Shown here: positions 25,482 through 33,965 of the stretch, piece after piece
Numbering within the stretch: the stretch's first letter is position 1
How the letters are laid out: every line of letters begins with the position of its first letter
Origin: Anaerocolumna xylanovorans DSM 12503
GTDB taxonomy: Bacteria > Bacillota > Clostridia > Lachnospirales > Lachnospiraceae
Length of the DNA: 64,000 nucleotides
Assembly: GCF_900143645.1 (NCBI RefSeq)
Contig: NZ_FRFD01000012.1
Location: 1-64,000 of the forward strand
Reading direction: 5' to 3'
Notes under the pieces: model-generated
What the model saw: only the letters and a program-made list of their open reading frames with translations
What the model was told of the DNA's origin: nothing
Database searches by the model: none
Position numbers and translations under genes: made by a program

Positions 25482-25695
25482 ATGAGTGCTTTTGTCCGGT
25501 TTGAAAAGGTGGGAAAAGTATATCATTCAGGTGATGTGAAAGTTCATGCTTTGCGTGATATCAGTTTTGAAGCAGAGAAGGGAGAAATCTGCTTTAACCG
25601 CTATGGCTGACCGCATAATCCATGTCAAGAACGGCAGCGTATCGTCAGTACGTAAGAATGAAAAAGTAATATCCATTGAGGAGATTGAATGGTAA
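25482..25695 (+). pseudogene. ABC transporter ATPase remnant (internal deletion)
   Basis: A well-placed AAGGAGG precedes the ATG at 25482. The first 37 or so codons match the start of a MacB/LolD-type ATPase (FEKVGKVYHSGDVKVHALRDISFEAEKGEI in two visible parts), but the frame then stops at 25608. From 25591, in another frame, codons read ALTAMADRIIHVKNGSV and run to TAA at 25693, which is the normal C-terminus of such an ATPase. Walker A, Q-loop, signature and Walker B are all absent, so roughly 500 nt have been deleted near 25590 with a frame change. The permease gene follows with a 7-nt overlap, as in an intact operon. The product cannot work as an ATPase. A sequencing or assembly error is the alternative. 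Confidence 0.85.
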
Positions 25696-28600
25696 TGATG
25701 AATTCTGCATGGAACAAAAACAACCGTCGGGAAGTAAGCCATACCTTAGGGCGCTATATTGCAATCCTTGTAATAATTGCCCTTGGTGTCGGCTTTTTCT
25801 CCGGACTTAAGATAACCAAAGAAGCGATGATACAAATGGGTGACACTTATATTAAAAAATCCAATATGTATGATTACCGCTTGCTGTCAACCCTGGGATT
25901 TACGGATGAAGATATCCGTTACATGAATGAACTGGATGGAATTAAAGCTGCAGAAGGTGCTGTATCTGCCGACTTTATGGCGGATTTTAACGGCCAGGAC
26001 GATGTCATTCTAAAAGCCCATTCCATAACCGGGAAATTAAATCAGGTAAACTTAACTGCCGGCAGACTGCCTAAGGCAGATAATGAATGTGTTGCTGATG
26101 CTCTTAACTTCACAAAAGATGATATTGGTAAGACCATAAGCCTTTCCGGTAAAAATGATAAAGATATCATAAACAGCTTTGCCTATGAGAAATACACAAT
26201 TGTGGGTCTATGCAACTCTGTCAATTATATGTACCGCAGCGACCGCGGCACCACAAAGCTTGCGGGGGGCTTTGTAAACGCCTTCCTCTACATCCCGAAG
26301 GGCGGCTTTTCCTTTGATTATTATAGTGAAATCTATGTCACTATGAACAATGATAACGGCCAAATCTTCAGTAAAGATTATGAGGATGCCGTCTTTGCTA
26401 TGAAGCAGCCCTTAACGGATGCTGTCAATTACCGGGCGGAACTTCGCTATCAGGATATCCTAAAGGATGCCAATGAAAAAATAGCCGATTCCCAAAGTGA
26501 ATATGACGCTTCCCAAGCCAAATATGTGACACAGAAAACAGGCGCAGATAATAAATTGAATGCCTCCTTAAAAAAGTTAGAGGATGGCAAAGCTGAAATC
26601 ACCAAAAAGGAAAAACTGTTAACAGACAGTACGGGGCAGCTGGAGGAAAAGGAAGAAAAATATAACACATCCCTGGCTGATTATACTAATTCTAAAGCAG
26701 AATATGAGAAGAAAAAGAAAGATACCCAGGATACTCTTGCGGCCAAACAGAAAGAGATTAAGACCAACCGCTCAAAAGTGGCTGCTGCAATGAAACAGAT
26801 TGAACAAAGCGGTGTCCTTGACCAACACAGCAAATTGGAACAATCAAAAACTTCCCTGGAAGGTGCCCTTGTCCGGCTTACAGACAAAACCAGTACAGAA
26901 TATAAAACCTACGCCGCACAACTGGAGCAGGTAAAACAGGCTTTGGCTCAAATGGACGATTCCGACGTAATCAAGCAATACCAGGCTTTAACGGTCTCTT
27001 TGGCGCAGATAAATGCAGCGCAGGCGCAACTTGATATTTCAAAAGAAACTGCAAACGCCAAATTTGCCTCAACCAAAAAGCAGCTTGTCTTGGCTGAATC
27101 ACAGCTCACAGAAGCAAAACAAACTCTTGAAAACTATAAAAAGCAAATTGCTGACGGTAAGACAGCGCTGGCAGATGCAAAAAAGCAATATGATGATGGT
27201 TTAAAGAACTATAATAAGGCAAAAAAAGAAACAGAGGATTCCTTATCCGATGCCAAGTACAAGCTGGCAGATGCACTTGGCAAAATTAATGATGCCAAAG
27301 CCAAAGTACAAGATATTGCTAAGCCAACCTGTTATGTATTGGACAGAAGCAAGAACGTCGGCTACGCAGGCTTTGAAAATGATTCCTCCGTTGTTGAAGG
27401 TATTGCAAAGATATTCCCCATCTTCTTCTTTCTCGTTGCTGCCCTGGTCTGCAGTACTACCATGACGAGAATGGTGGACGAACAGCGAACCCAAATCGGA
27501 ACCTTAAAGGCTCTTGGCTATAGCAATAAATCCATTGCCTTAAAATATGTATCCTATTCGGGAAGTGCCGCAATTCTTGGCTGTATCCTGGGGTACTTTA
27601 CCGGCACGAAGCTATTCCCCTTTGCTATCTGGCAGGCCTATAAGATGATTTATAATTTTGCAGAGATAAAATATGTATTCAGCGGATATTTAGCTCTGCT
27701 TACTCTGGCGGTTTCCCTCCTCTGCTCCGTAGGTGCAACCTATGTCGCCTGCCGGACAGAACTGTCACAGATGCCGGCAGAACTAATGAGGCCAAAGGCT
27801 CCAAAATCCGGTAAGCGTATTTTCCTTGAACGGATTCCATTTCTATGGAGCAAAATAACTTTCCTTCGCAAAGTATCCGTCCGTAATATTTTGCGTTATA
27901 AAAAAAGGCTCGTTATGATGATCCTTGGTACGGGAGGCTGTACGGCACTCTTGTTAGCCGGATTGGGGTTAAATGATTCCATCAGCAATATTGCCGATGA
28001 TCAGTTTGATACCATTATGTTATATGACTACACCATCTCATTTCCCCAAGTGCAAACAGATGAAGAGACGTCCCGCTTTAAAAGGGATACCGCTAACCTG
28101 CTTTCCGAATGCGTATTCATCTGTACTGACACCTATGAGGTCACAAATAAAAAGGGAAGCCAGAAGGTGAATGTAATTGCAAGTGATGACCCTGCTATCA
28201 CAAAGGTAATCGACCTTCATTTTAACGGTAAGCCATTTTCCTTTCCAAGTTATGGCTATGTTGCAATCAATGACCGGCTTGCGGAAACGGAAGGGTTAGA
28301 AACAGGCGATACCATGGCCATTACTCTGAACAATACCGAGAACTACACCGTTACCATCGGCGGCATATTTAAGAATTATGCCTATAACTACATGTATATG
28401 AGCGGAGCAACCTACCAGAAAGTCTTCGGGCAGAAGTGTTCCTATAAGACAGCCTATGCCAGAACGGATTCCAGTCAGATTTATGATATTTCCGCCAAAC
28501 TCATGAAGGATTATGGGGCATCCAACGTCATTGTTACCGCTGATACCAGAAAACGCGTAACCAATATGATGAACAGCCTTAACTATATTGTCTGGCTGGT

Positions 28601-28979
28601 TATTGCCTGTGCCTGCGCACTTTCCTTTGTCGTTATGTACAACCTTAGCAATATTAATATTACGGAACGTAACCGGGAAATTGCAACAATTAAGGTTCTT
28701 GGCTTTTATCCTTCTGAAACCTACAGTTACGTTTTCAGGGAAAATATCGTAATTACCATCATCAGTATGATATTCGGCCTTCCGGCAGGCATCCTGCTGC
28801 ACCGTTTTGTCATGGAGCAGATTAAGATTGAAGCGGTATCCTTTAATATACGGATATTGCCCGCAAGCTACCTTTATGCTCTGGCGGTAACCATTGGTCT
28901 GACCATATTTGTCAATGCAGTGCTGATTCGGAAAATCGACCGGATTAATATGGCGGAGTCCTTAAAGTCCGTTGAATAA
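25689..28979 (+). CDS. FtsX/MacB-type ABC permease with coiled-coil ectodomain
   Basis: This 1096-residue permease has one N-terminal helix (about 25-42), a large outside part with a MacB-like periplasmic core (about 60-255) and a long charged coiled coil (about 260-545, rich in KADNK, EEKEEKY and KKQL segments). Two FtsX membrane blocks follow: about 575-690 (three helices, with EQRTQIGTLKALGYS) and about 955-1090 (with ERNREIATIKVLGFYPSE). A second small ectodomain lies between. Such proteins use an ATPase partner to pump peptides, lipids or antibiotics out, or to regulate hydrolases. Here the partner gene directly upstream is broken, so the permease may be orphaned or use another ATPase. 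Confidence 0.9.
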   Translation: MVMMNSAWNKNNRREVSHTLGRYIAILVIIALGVGFFSGLKITKEAMIQMGDTYIKKSNMYDYRLLSTLGFTDEDIRYMNELDGIKAAEGAVSADFMADFNGQDDVILKAHSITGKLNQVNLTAGRLPKADNECVADALNFTKDDIGKTISLSGKNDKDIINSFAYEKYTIVGLCNSVNYMYRSDRGTTKLAGGFVNAFLYIPKGGFSFDYYSEIYVTMNNDNGQIFSKDYEDAVFAMKQPLTDAVNYRAELRYQDILKDANEKIADSQSEYDASQAKYVTQKTGADNKLNASLKKLEDGKAEITKKEKLLTDSTGQLEEKEEKYNTSLADYTNSKAEYEKKKKDTQDTLAAKQKEIKTNRSKVAAAMKQIEQSGVLDQHSKLEQSKTSLEGALVRLTDKTSTEYKTYAAQLEQVKQALAQMDDSDVIKQYQALTVSLAQINAAQAQLDISKETANAKFASTKKQLVLAESQLTEAKQTLENYKKQIADGKTALADAKKQYDDGLKNYNKAKKETEDSLSDAKYKLADALGKINDAKAKVQDIAKPTCYVLDRSKNVGYAGFENDSSVVEGIAKIFPIFFFLVAALVCSTTMTRMVDEQRTQIGTLKALGYSNKSIALKYVSYSGSAAILGCILGYFTGTKLFPFAIWQAYKMIYNFAEIKYVFSGYLALLTLAVSLLCSVGATYVACRTELSQMPAELMRPKAPKSGKRIFLERIPFLWSKITFLRKVSVRNILRYKKRLVMMILGTGGCTALLLAGLGLNDSISNIADDQFDTIMLYDYTISFPQVQTDEETSRFKRDTANLLSECVFICTDTYEVTNKKGSQKVNVIASDDPAITKVIDLHFNGKPFSFPSYGYVAINDRLAETEGLETGDTMAITLNNTENYTVTIGGIFKNYAYNYMYMSGATYQKVFGQKCSYKTAYARTDSSQIYDISAKLMKDYGASNVIVTADTRKRVTNMMNSLNYIVWLVIACACALSFVVMYNLSNINITERNREIATIKVLGFYPSETYSYVFRENIVITIISMIFGLPAGILLHRFVMEQIKIEAVSFNIRILPASYLYALAVTIGLTIFVNAVLIRKIDRINMAESLKSVE

Positions 28980-28991
28980 GATTAGATTAAC

Positions 28992-29021
28992 AAAAAGAGG
29001 GCTGGAAACAGCCCTCTTTTT
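28992..29021. terminator. Bidirectional terminator
   Basis: AAAAAGAGGGCTG and CAGCCCTCTTTTT pair through 13 bp around a GAAA tetraloop. Poly-A and poly-T flanks make it work in both directions, ending the permease gene (+) and the BlaR1-like gene (-). Confidence 0.95.
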
Positions 29022-29027
29022 GCTAAA

Positions 29028-30614
29028 TCAAATAACTCTGCCTGCACTTAATGGTTTACGGTAGTTAATATCTTGAATGGTCACACCATCATGCGCATTC
29101 TTTGCATGAATAATCTTATCCTCTCCAATATAGATGCCGACATGATTTACTTCATTATCTCCTGAACTTGCATAGAAGATTAAATCGCCTGGCTGCAGAC
29201 TATCCAATGAGACTTTTTTGAATGTTTCAGCCTGTTCCCTTGATGTCCTGGGAATGTCATAACCAATTTCTTTATAAATTGCCTGTGTAAATCCGCTGGA
29301 ATCAACACCAATACTAAGATCATTCCCTCCCCATATATACGGGGTACCCTCTGCCTGTATTGCATATTCAACTACTGCTTCGCAATTGTTTAAATTTGAA
29401 TCAGTAACTTCAATATTTTGCTCCGGTGTTTCGCTGTCAATTGAATCACTGTTATTATTTGCTGCTATAGCATCCTCTGATTCCTCTATTTGCGTTGACG
29501 CTTCTTCCGTTGGTACTGTAATATTATCAGATGCCAATGTGTCTGTGCGGTTGCTTGCAGACACAATTGCTGTTGTAAATACGGCGCACAGCACCGCTAA
29601 AACGAGTACAATACTGGAACGCTTCTTTCTATGTTCGACTATCAAACGCAGTCTGTTTTTCATATTATTCCCTCCAATCATATTGATCATAGATGTCATT
29701 TGTTTTTCAACTTCTGTATACTTTAAAAGCAGCTCTCCATACCCCAGGCAGTCAGACCTGGTTGAATTACGAAGAACCTGTTCGTCGCAGGAAACTTCGC
29801 ACCACTCCTCCAAATGCCTGGAAAGTATATAGCAAAGTGGATTATACCAGTTAAGCGACAGCACTATCAACCGGATTAATTTAATCAAAGAATCCCTTCT
29901 AAGAATGTGGATAAGCTCATGCCTGAATATAAAATAGAGGTCTTTTTGCGAGTATGCTTCCTCCGGCAATAGAATTGCAGGTCTGAAAATACCAATTGAC
30001 ATGGGTCCTGTAATAACAGAGCATTTATGAATTTTAATTTTTCTGTGATTACAGTGTAATTCCTGAATGCATTGGCTATATTCTTTCATTAAGTCCTCTT
30101 CATCAATAGGCATTATGAACCGTTTTAACCATCTTCGGTACAAATAATACTTAACACCTTTTACGGTCAGCAGAAAGATTGCTCCAAAGCTCCAAATCAG
30201 ACTCAAAATAAAATATCTGTTTTGAATAACATAGGAAGCTTTAGCTGTTACTAATTCCCTGATAAAGTGATTCCAAATCCCTTTTCGGCTATTATTGGTA
30301 CTCATTGTATCTCTGGCTAACTGTTTTTGTGGCGGATTATCTTTTTCTATTTTACGATAGGCTTCCCTACTTTTTTGAATGTCAGTATCAACCTTATTCT
30401 CAACAGATATCCGCGGTAAACTGATGTAAAATAAAGATTTCGTGGCATCAAAACGTATTGGTATTAATAATCCGATCAGTAATATCACCCAGATACGGTA
30501 TAGACAAACCGCAGAAAAATATCTTTTTAATAGTGGCTCCAGCAGAACCAGTAATAAAATGAAGAAGGCCATATTAAGAGAATTTGTAAAACATAAATAA
30601 AATAGTTCCATCAT
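29028..30614 (-). CDS. BlaR1-like M56 sensor fused to NlpC/P60-like domain
   Basis: The N-terminal part is a BlaR1/MecR1-type membrane sensor: helices near 12-30, 38-54 and 133-152, then a zinc protease motif HELIH (232-236) and an EE-VSCDE-like segment further on. A fourth helix lies at about 332-352. After an acidic Ser/Thr/Glu-rich linker, residues about 407-528 match NlpC/P60 cell-wall endopeptidases (GTPYIWGG, SREQ, QPGDLIFY, NHVGIYIG). The catalytic cysteine, expected in DCSGF, is Ser439 (VDSSGF), while the catalytic His491 is kept. So the outer domain probably binds peptidoglycan instead of cutting it. The paired BlaI gene lies immediately upstream. Signal transduction by M56 cleavage of BlaI is the known mechanism of the family; the ligand is unknown. 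Confidence 0.9.
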   Translation of the reverse strand: MMELFYLCFTNSLNMAFFILLLVLLEPLLKRYFSAVCLYRIWVILLIGLLIPIRFDATKSLFYISLPRISVENKVDTDIQKSREAYRKIEKDNPPQKQLARDTMSTNNSRKGIWNHFIRELVTAKASYVIQNRYFILSLIWSFGAIFLLTVKGVKYYLYRRWLKRFIMPIDEEDLMKEYSQCIQELHCNHRKIKIHKCSVITGPMSIGIFRPAILLPEEAYSQKDLYFIFRHELIHILRRDSLIKLIRLIVLSLNWYNPLCYILSRHLEEWCEVSCDEQVLRNSTRSDCLGYGELLLKYTEVEKQMTSMINMIGGNNMKNRLRLIVEHRKKRSSIVLVLAVLCAVFTTAIVSASNRTDTLASDNITVPTEEASTQIEESEDAIAANNNSDSIDSETPEQNIEVTDSNLNNCEAVVEYAIQAEGTPYIWGGNDLSIGVDSSGFTQAIYKEIGYDIPRTSREQAETFKKVSLDSLQPGDLIFYASSGDNEVNHVGIYIGEDKIIHAKNAHDGVTIQDINYRKPLSAGRVI

Positions 30615-30620
30615 AGTAAC

Positions 30621-31061
30621 CTATTCATCCTTTTGATTTTTCAGCCAGGAGCTTAATTCGTTTATTTCATCTTTGCTTAGTTTATTGTTCCCCGAGAAAG
30701 CATTAACCAGCTGAAATAAGGAATTATGGTGATACCGTTCCACAAAAAGTGCAGTTTCATATTGGATGTAGTCCTCCTGTTTTACACAAGGATAATAGGT
30801 GCGTTCTTTTCCTAATTTCTCACTGCGCAAAAAGCCACGTTCTGTTAAACGGTTTAATAAGGTGACTAATGTCTGCAGCTTCCACCCTTTTTCATTGCCA
30901 AGTTGATTCATGAGTGCTGCAGTTGTTACAGGCGGGATGTTTCTCCATACCACTGACATAACCTCAAACTCTGTTTCCGGCAATCTGGTTAAGAAATCAA
31001 CCGGTACATCAGAAGCCCTGTTAATTGTACTATCCTCATTTATCTGCTCTTTTCTCTTCAT
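30621..31061 (-). CDS. BlaI/MecI-family repressor
   Basis: This winged-helix regulator of about 146 residues starts at the ATG at 31061, eight nt after GGGAG; an upstream TTG frame start is less likely. Its core LPETEFEVMSVVWRNIPPVT followed by LQTLVTLLNRLTERGFL is the BlaI DNA-binding pattern, and the C-terminal half forms the dimer region. BlaI proteins repress their own operon and are cut when the partner M56 sensor is activated. The sensor gene follows after 6 nt, and two operator-like sites flank the -10 region upstream. Target genes outside this operon cannot be seen here. Confidence 0.95.
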   Translation of the reverse strand: MKRKEQINEDSTINRASDVPVDFLTRLPETEFEVMSVVWRNIPPVTTAALMNQLGNEKGWKLQTLVTLLNRLTERGFLRSEKLGKERTYYPCVKQEDYIQYETALFVERYHHNSLFQLVNAFSGNNKLSKDEINELSSWLKNQKDE

Positions 31062-31087
31062 ATTCCAATCTCCCAATATTTATAATC

Positions 31088-31135
31088 TACATTTGTCTAT
31101 GTTAATAATATACACTTGTCTATAATGATTGTCAA
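31088..31135 (-). promoter_or_regulatory. BlaI operon promoter with two operator-like sites
   Basis: Minus-strand TTGACA (31130-31135) and TATATT (31107-31112) are 17 nt apart. TACATTTGTC (31088-31097) and TACACTTGTC (31111-31120) each resemble BlaI/MecI half-symmetric operators (TACA-nn-TGT). One lies in the spacer and the other at the likely transcription start, the right places for repression. Confidence 0.75.
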
Positions 31136-31190
31136 CTGTTTTTTCTTTTACCATTCATATACTAATCTGTACCGGTGTTAAATTCTGCTA

Positions 31191-31219
31191 TTGAATAACT
31201 TTTGTTTCTGATTTAGTAT
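31191..31219 (+). promoter_or_regulatory. Candidate promoter of the ubiD operon
   Basis: TTGAAT (31191-31196) and TAGTAT (31214-31219) are 17 nt apart, each matching four of six consensus bases. The first gene starts about 65 nt downstream. AT richness of the region makes chance matches possible. Confidence 0.4.
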
Positions 31220-31285
31220 ATATATGTTACTTTTCTAAGATATGGTTAAAATATATCCATTAATTCCAAACAAAGGGTGTGTCAC

Positions 31286-33007
31286 ATGTCACATAAGGAT
31301 TTACATTCATTTATAGAAGAGCTGGAGAAACTCGGAGAATTAAAACGGATTCGTACAGAGGTTTCTTCGGAACTTGAAATTACAGAAATTGCAGACCGTG
31401 TTTCTAAAGCACATGGACCGGCCTTATTATTTGAGCAGGTGAACGGTTCAAAATATCCTCTTCTAATTAACGCAATGGGCAGCTACAATAGAATGAGTAA
31501 GGGGTTAGGCGCGAAAGAGTTGGACGAGCTTGGTGCCCTGATAGCCGAATACTTAAATTTCGGGAATTACCTGTCCGTAAAAAAGCTTATAAAAAGCACT
31601 CCGCGCTTATTACGCCTTCTATATGCACTGCCTTCCAAGTCAGGAAGAAAGGGCAAATGCCAGGAGGTCATTGAACGGGAGGTAGATTTAGATACTCTTC
31701 CTGTTTTAAAATGCTGGCCGGAAGATGCAGGTAAATTTGTAACCCTGCCCCTGGTCTTTACAAAAGATATAAACACCAGGCGCCAGAACGTGGGAATGTA
31801 CCGTCTCCAGCTCCTTGATAAAACCAGCACAGGTATGCATTGGCATAAGCATAAAGATGGTTCCGAAATTTATAAAGGATATCAGGAACGGGGACAGCGA
31901 ATGCCGGTATCGGTAGCCCTTGGCTGTGATCCTGCCATTACCTACGCCTCCACGGCTCCCATGCCCCCCATGCTTGATGAGATGATGTTAGCCGGATGGC
32001 TTCGTAAATCCAGGGTGCGGATGGTAAAGTGCATTACCAATGATATTTATGTACCGGCTAATGCAGAATTTGTACTGGAAGGCTATGTAGATCCAAAGGA
32101 AGAGCTGGTATTGGAAGGGCCCTTTGGCGACCACACGGGTTACTACTCTCTTGCGGATTATTATCCACGGTTTCATGTCACCTGCATTACCCACCGGAAA
32201 GATGCAATCTATCCGGCTACTGTGGTCGGAAAGCCTCCCATGGAGGATTGCTATATGGCAAAGGCAACGGAACGAATCTTCCTGCCGATGCTTCGCATGA
32301 TTATTCCGGAGCTGGTGGATATGAATCTGCCTCTGGAAGGAGTCTTTCACAACTGCGCGATTGTATCCATCAAAGCACACTATCCCGGAGCGGCTATAAA
32401 GGCAATGAATGCCATCTGGGGAATGGGTCAGATGATGTATACCAAATTGATTGTTGTGGTAGATGCTGCGGTAGATGTGCAGGATATAAAGCAGGTACGG
32501 GATGCCGTACTGACTCAGGTAGATGCAGACACAAGTCTTATAATATCAGAAGGACCACTGGACGCCCTGGACCATTCTTCCAATGAAGCTTTATACGGAA
32601 ACCGCCTTGGAATGGATGCAACAGGCAAAAGAAAAGCACAGAAGACGAGTCCGCTGACCAATACCTATCAAATTATAACCCTCTGCAAAGAGCACCCCGG
32701 GCAGGCAAAGGAAGTTCTGTCCGAATATATGAACCGTCATAGTGATAAATTTGTGATTGCAGTGGATCAGGAAGTTAACCCAGAAGACTTGTCCACCGTT
32801 ATGTGGAAGGTGTTTAATAACATTGATGCAAAAAGAGATTTCGTCATTATCGACGGTAAAATCGGCATTGATGCCACTAAAAAGTGGAAAGAAGAGGGCT
32901 TAACCAGAGAATGGCCAAAAGATATAATGATGACACAAGAGATGAAACAACTGGTTAACGAAAGATGGAGGCATTATGATATTAGCGAAAGTTATACAAA
33001 AAGTTAA
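31286..33007 (+). CDS. ubiD: UbiD-family decarboxylase
   Basis: This 573-residue enzyme of the UbiD/MqnL family decarboxylates aromatic or unsaturated acids with prenylated FMN. The ATG at 31286 is eight nt after AAGGG; a GTG nine nt earlier is possible. Visible family segments are GPALLFEQV near the start, MYRLQLLDK, a conserved GPFGDHTGYYS, VVGKPPMEDCYMAKATERIFLP in the middle and NCAIVSIKAHYPGAAIKAMNAIW. The C-terminus has the usual long helix. The operon also encodes UbiX, which makes the prenyl-FMN cofactor, and a UbiA prenyltransferase, so the likely substrate is a prenylated naphthoate or hydroxybenzoate. Substrate choice is inferred from neighbours. Confidence 0.93.
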   Translation: MSHKDLHSFIEELEKLGELKRIRTEVSSELEITEIADRVSKAHGPALLFEQVNGSKYPLLINAMGSYNRMSKGLGAKELDELGALIAEYLNFGNYLSVKKLIKSTPRLLRLLYALPSKSGRKGKCQEVIEREVDLDTLPVLKCWPEDAGKFVTLPLVFTKDINTRRQNVGMYRLQLLDKTSTGMHWHKHKDGSEIYKGYQERGQRMPVSVALGCDPAITYASTAPMPPMLDEMMLAGWLRKSRVRMVKCITNDIYVPANAEFVLEGYVDPKEELVLEGPFGDHTGYYSLADYYPRFHVTCITHRKDAIYPATVVGKPPMEDCYMAKATERIFLPMLRMIIPELVDMNLPLEGVFHNCAIVSIKAHYPGAAIKAMNAIWGMGQMMYTKLIVVVDAAVDVQDIKQVRDAVLTQVDADTSLIISEGPLDALDHSSNEALYGNRLGMDATGKRKAQKTSPLTNTYQIITLCKEHPGQAKEVLSEYMNRHSDKFVIAVDQEVNPEDLSTVMWKVFNNIDAKRDFVIIDGKIGIDATKKWKEEGLTREWPKDIMMTQEMKQLVNERWRHYDISESYTKS

Positions 33008-33848
33008 GGATTACGGGAAGCTGGTGATGTTTTCCCACACTATCTTTTCCTTAAGCTTTGCACTCCTGTCCATGCTCCTGGCAGCAGGGAGGCTTCCAAA
33101 GCTCATTACCTTATTCTGGATTTTAGTGTGCTTTTTAGGTGCCAGAACCGGTGCCAATGCAATTAACCGTGTTATTGATGCTGAAATTGATGCCAGAAAT
33201 CCCAGAACAGCAGGCCGCCAGATACCCAAAGGAGAAATAAAGAAGAAGGATGTAATTCTCTTTGCTTCCCTCTGCTTTCTGGTTATGCTGGTTGGCGCCT
33301 ATCAATTGAATTTTATCTGTTTCCTGTTATCACCGGTTGCTTTATTTTTAATGATTATCTACTCTTACTGCAAACGTTTTACCTGGCTGTGCCACCTGGT
33401 TTTAGGTGTCACCTGCGCCTGTGCACCTGTTGGAGCCTGGCTTGCCGTAACCGGAAAGCTGACTCTGCTCCCTCTCTTTATGGGAGCTGCCAACACCTTA
33501 TGGGTTGCCGGCTTTGACATTATCTATGGCTCACAGGATTATGATTTTGATACAGCCAACGGACTTCATTCCATCCCGGTTAAATTCGGTGTCAGGAATG
33601 CCCTGAAAATAGCTATGCTCTTTCATATTATAACCGTTCTGTGCCTTGGAATAATTGGCCTGCTGGCACCGGAGCTGGGCGCGATATACTTTATTGGACT
33701 AATCATTATCATATGTTTATTTATCATGGAATACCGTCTGGTTTCACCAACGAATTTAACAAATGTCAATATTGCCTCTTACAGCGTCAACCAATTGGTC
33801 AGTATTGTCCTGCTAATCACCGGGGTATTGGATGCACTGCTGTTTTAA
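32976..33848 (+). CDS. ubiA: UbiA-family prenyltransferase (MqnP-like)
   Basis: This 290-residue membrane enzyme has eight to nine hydrophobic helices. The first Asp-rich motif is complete: NRVIDAEIDARNPRTAGR (64-81). The second appears as YGSQDYDFD in the later half. UbiA enzymes join an isoprenyl diphosphate to an aromatic ring in the membrane. The start overlaps ubiD by 32 nt and has GGAGG four nt upstream, showing translational coupling. Length and motifs fit the UbiA/MqnP type that works with UbiD and UbiX in the futalosine menaquinone route. The acceptor is not proven. Confidence 0.93.
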   Translation: MILAKVIQKVKDYGKLVMFSHTIFSLSFALLSMLLAAGRLPKLITLFWILVCFLGARTGANAINRVIDAEIDARNPRTAGRQIPKGEIKKKDVILFASLCFLVMLVGAYQLNFICFLLSPVALFLMIIYSYCKRFTWLCHLVLGVTCACAPVGAWLAVTGKLTLLPLFMGAANTLWVAGFDIIYGSQDYDFDTANGLHSIPVKFGVRNALKIAMLFHIITVLCLGIIGLLAPELGAIYFIGLIIIICLFIMEYRLVSPTNLTNVNIASYSVNQLVSIVLLITGVLDALLF

Positions 33849-33909
33849 GCCGCAAAATATATAATGAAGAATACTTAAAAGTGAAAAAATCTAAAAAGAA
33901 AATGGGGTA

Positions 33910-33937
33910 GGAGATTTGTGCTACGCACAAAGTCTCC
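33910..33937 (+). other. Intra-operon hairpin
   Basis: GGAGATTTGTGC and GCACAAAGTCTCC pair over 12 bp with one bulged base and a 3-nt loop. No T-run follows, so it is more likely an mRNA stability or processing element before the lipoprotein gene than a terminator. Confidence 0.6.
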
Positions 33938-33965
33938 AGCCTTTGAAAGGAGCAAGGATATAACA

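Noticed and set aside
28296..28802. 168-codon minus-strand ORF in the permease gene
   Set aside because: Shadow of the FtsX-type coding frame; protein pattern is not coherent.
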